Assembly: GCA_900765525.1 (NCBI GenBank)
Contig: CAAFRY010000141.1
Span: forward strand, 1 to 14,438
Reading direction: 5' to 3'
DNA from: an uncultured Blautia sp.
Lineage (GTDB): Bacteria > Bacillota > Clostridia > Lachnospirales > Lachnospiraceae
Length of the DNA: 14,438 bases
Shown here: positions 12,620-14,438 of the stretch, one piece after another
How positions within the stretch are numbered: the first letter of the stretch is position 1
Layout of the letters: every line of letters begins with the position of its first letter
Position numbers and translations under genes: made by a program
Notes under the pieces: model-generated
The model's database searches: none
What the model was told of the DNA's origin: nothing
The model's input: the letters and a program-made list of their open reading frames with translations, nothing else

Positions 12620-12680
12620 GTCCTGTGAACCAGATGGGTAGAAATGTGAAAATTCCCCACCGGGTTTCACAGGGCTTTTT
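12620..12680 (+). terminator. Long terminator-like hairpin in the antiporter leader
   Basis: Twelve pairs between 12620-12631 (GTCCTGTGAACC) and 12663-12675, with one bulged T at 12665, enclose an inner stem TGGG..GAA/TTC.CCCA (12635-12659). The hairpin ends in five T (12676-12680). It lies 13 bases upstream of the AAGGAGG ribosome binding site of the antiporter gene, which is where a riboswitch expression platform would sit. It could instead simply end the upstream gene. The preceding 12496-12611 stretch has other short pairings (TACC/GGTA, TTGCA/TGCAA) and no recognised riboswitch core. Confidence 0.65.
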
Positions 12681-12707
12681 CATTCATCAGGAAAAGGAGG
12701 AGACAAT

Positions 12708-14297
12708 TTGAATGAAGCTTTACTCTTAATGGGAATCGTAATCATCATCTGCATACTTATCGGACCTTTCGCAGAAAAACTGCCTATTCCCTCTCTTTTA
12801 ATCTTTATTGGACTGGGTATGTTTTTTGGCAGCGATGGTCCCATCGGCATTCCCTTCAACGAATATTCCTTAGCAGAAAGCCTGTGCAGCACCTGTCTGA
12901 TTTTTATTATGTTTTACGGCGGCTTTGGCACTAACATGTCCTCCGCCAAACCTGTTCTGGCTAAGTCTGTCTGTCTTTCCACCTTGGGCGTTGTACTGAC
13001 TGCCGGCTTTACCGGAATTTTCATCCATTATGTGCTGAATCTGTCCTGGATGGAAAGTCTGCTGATTGGAAGCGTGATTTCTTCCACAGATGCAGCCTCT
13101 GTCTTTAATATTCTCCGCTCCCAGAATCTGGACTTAAAACATAACACTGCCTCTTTACTGGAGGTAGAATCCGGCTCCAATGACCCGGTATCCTACATGC
13201 TTACTTTAATCTTTATTTCCATACTGACAGGCTCTGAGATTTCGGTTCCTTTCATGCTGTTTAAGCAGGTTTTTCTGGGACTGGCCGGAGGCTTTTTCAT
13301 TGGCTGGGGTGCTATTTTGCTGCTGCGGCATTTTGATTTCTATCTGGAGCAGGGAAGGACTATCCTGGTCTTTGCCATTGCCCTGACGGCCTACGCACTC
13401 CCTTCTTTTTTAGGAGGAAATGGCTACCTTAGCGTGTATCTTTGCGGTATTCTTATGGGCAATTATTATATCCCGGATAAAAAATATCTGGTACACTTTT
13501 TTGATACCATTACCGGTACCTGCCAGATGATTATTTTCTTCCTTTTAGGCCTTCTTGTAACACCTTCCCAGCTTGGTCCTGTGCTGCTGCCCGCTCTGCT
13601 TATCATGGCTTTCCTTACCCTGGTTGGAAGACCTTTGGGGGTACTCCTGATTCTGGGGCCTTTCCGCTCTACCCCGGGGCAGATTGGCACGGTTTCCTGG
13701 GCCGGCCTGCGAGGTGTTGCTTCCATTGTGTTTTCTATTCTGGTAGTCCTCAGCAATGTAAACATGAAGTACAATCTGTTCAATCTGGTCTTCTGCATTG
13801 TTCTTCTGTCCATTGCCATCCAGGGCAGCCTGCTTCCCTGGATTTCTTACAAGCTGAATATGATAGACCAAAACGGAAATATCCAGAGAACCTTTAATGA
13901 TTATCAGGAATCTACGGACGTAAGCTTTATTAAAATCCATATAGAGGAAGGGGACAGACTGGCCCACTGCCTTTTAAAGGATGCCCAGTTTCCCTATGGT
14001 ATGCTGGTGGTACTGATTATCCGGGAGGCGGAAAATATCCTGCCCAACGGAAATACGGAAATTCTGCCAGGGGACCTTCTGGTAGCTGCTGCACCGGAAT
14101 TTGAAGACAGAGAAACCCTGACTCTTTACGAAACCCCAGTGGGAAAAGGCCATCCCTGGCTGAATAAAACTTTGCAGAATATCTCTGTTCCCACCGGTTG
14201 TCTGGTGGTACTGGTCCTGCGAAACGGCACCTCCATTATACCCGATGGGAATACGCAGATACTGAAGGATGACGTGCTGGTTACCGCCCGCTTCTGA
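12708..14297 (+). CDS. CPA1-type K+/H+ (or Na+/H+) antiporter, NhaP2/CvrA-like
   Basis: This 529-aa inner-membrane cation/proton antiporter has about 12-13 membrane segments from residue 5 to about 380. SSTDAASVFNIL (125-136) and ESGSNDPVSYML (154-165, with N158-D159) are the CPA1 ion-binding motifs, and WAGLRGVAS (331-339) is the conserved helix. The cytosolic tail (about 404-529) holds two RCK_C/TrkA_C-like repeats: one with the LPNGNTEILPGDLLVAAAP core, then one with IPDGNTQILKDDVLVTARF. NhaP2/CvrA-type members export K+ for H+. In other Firmicutes, c-di-AMP gates antiporters of this kind through the RCK_C domain. That effector is inferred here from the family. I chose TTG 12708 because AAGGAGG sits 7 bases upstream. 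It is preceded by a structured leader and followed by a terminator. Confidence 0.9.
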   Translation: MNEALLLMGIVIIICILIGPFAEKLPIPSLLIFIGLGMFFGSDGPIGIPFNEYSLAESLCSTCLIFIMFYGGFGTNMSSAKPVLAKSVCLSTLGVVLTAGFTGIFIHYVLNLSWMESLLIGSVISSTDAASVFNILRSQNLDLKHNTASLLEVESGSNDPVSYMLTLIFISILTGSEISVPFMLFKQVFLGLAGGFFIGWGAILLLRHFDFYLEQGRTILVFAIALTAYALPSFLGGNGYLSVYLCGILMGNYYIPDKKYLVHFFDTITGTCQMIIFFLLGLLVTPSQLGPVLLPALLIMAFLTLVGRPLGVLLILGPFRSTPGQIGTVSWAGLRGVASIVFSILVVLSNVNMKYNLFNLVFCIVLLSIAIQGSLLPWISYKLNMIDQNGNIQRTFNDYQESTDVSFIKIHIEEGDRLAHCLLKDAQFPYGMLVVLIIREAENILPNGNTEILPGDLLVAAAPEFEDRETLTLYETPVGKGHPWLNKTLQNISVPTGCLVVLVLRNGTSIIPDGNTQILKDDVLVTARF

Positions 14298-14379
14298 CAG
14301 AAATCTAAGACCATCCTGGTAAGTCTGTAAATCTGTATATCCGCAGAAAGTATAAAAAAATGCCTACGGCATCTCAACT

Positions 14380-14419
14380 CCCCTGCCCCTCAATCTTGAG
14401 GGGTAAGGGCTTGTTTTTT
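14380..14419 (+). terminator. Terminator after the antiporter
   Basis: CCCCTC (14386-14391) pairs with GAGGGG (14398-14403) and the stem extends outward through TG/TA and CCC/GGG with one mismatch. It is followed by TTGTTTTTT (14411-14419). It sits about 80 bases after the antiporter stop. Confidence 0.65.
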
Positions 14420-14438
14420 GCCTTACTTTCCTTCATAA

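Noticed and set aside
14374..14438. Possible C-terminal end of a minus-strand gene entering from the right (open frame of at least 20 codons ending in TGA, followed by an ATGCC-GTA-GGCAT stem and T7).
   Set aside because: Twenty open codons are expected by chance, the frame overlaps a better plus-strand terminator, and the minus-strand stem is only 5 bp. Flanking sequence would decide.
1..14438. CRISPR array, insertion sequence, phage, toxin-antitoxin or other defence genes.
   Set aside because: No regularly spaced repeats, transposase, integrase, nuclease or paired small toxin/antitoxin reading frames were found.

Overview
The window looks like a chromosomal stretch of a Gram-positive anaerobe of the Clostridia, most likely a member of the Lachnospiraceae. 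This is an inference from four things: strong AGGAGG-type ribosome binding sites, TTG and GTG starts, compact A/T-flanked hairpin terminators, and gene families typical of that group (DegV, DUF3793, DUF2325, a DUF5721-like protein, long acidic HtpG). Nothing in it looks like a phage, plasmid, insertion sequence, CRISPR array or toxin-antitoxin module. There are no rRNA or tRNA genes, and no gene-free stretch exceeds 300 bases.

Layout, left to right. 1-60 is a highly self-complementary intergenic element cut by the window edge. 97-537 (-) is a MarR-family regulator with tandem operator-like repeats at its own promoter. 775-1614 (-) is a DegV/FakB-type fatty-acid-binding protein, closed by a terminator. 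Divergently from it, a structured leader precedes a two-gene operon (+) of a DUF5721-like protein and a NudC-type NAD(H) pyrophosphatase. A shared bidirectional terminator separates nudC from htpG (-). htpG has its own promoter, with a textbook CIRCE (HrcA) operator just upstream. Next comes a minus-strand run with the order maf, a gph-like HAD phosphatase, an 87-aa acidic protein, an aldehyde dehydrogenase and a SAM methyltransferase. It is driven at least in part from a promoter in front of maf.

The next block (9559-10915, -) is an operon of DUF2325, DUF3793 (Cys-rich) and a short-chain flavodoxin. It has a near-consensus promoter and two related inverted repeats of the form TTAGT-N4-ACTAA, one over the expected transcription start and one in the leader. 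This looks like a small regulated redox or metal-responsive unit and is the best candidate here for an under-described system. On the other strand follow a Cof-type HAD phosphatase, a small membrane-anchored acidic helical protein with a leader hairpin, and a CPA1-type (NhaP2/CvrA-like) K+/H+ antiporter with two C-terminal RCK_C-like repeats. A long terminator-like hairpin just upstream of its ribosome binding site suggests attenuation or a ligand-sensing leader.

Most of the window is housekeeping and stress physiology: chaperone, nucleotide-pool sanitation, metabolite repair, aldehyde detoxification and ion homeostasis. The interest lies mainly in regulatory DNA and leader RNAs and in the DUF2325-DUF3793-flavodoxin operon.
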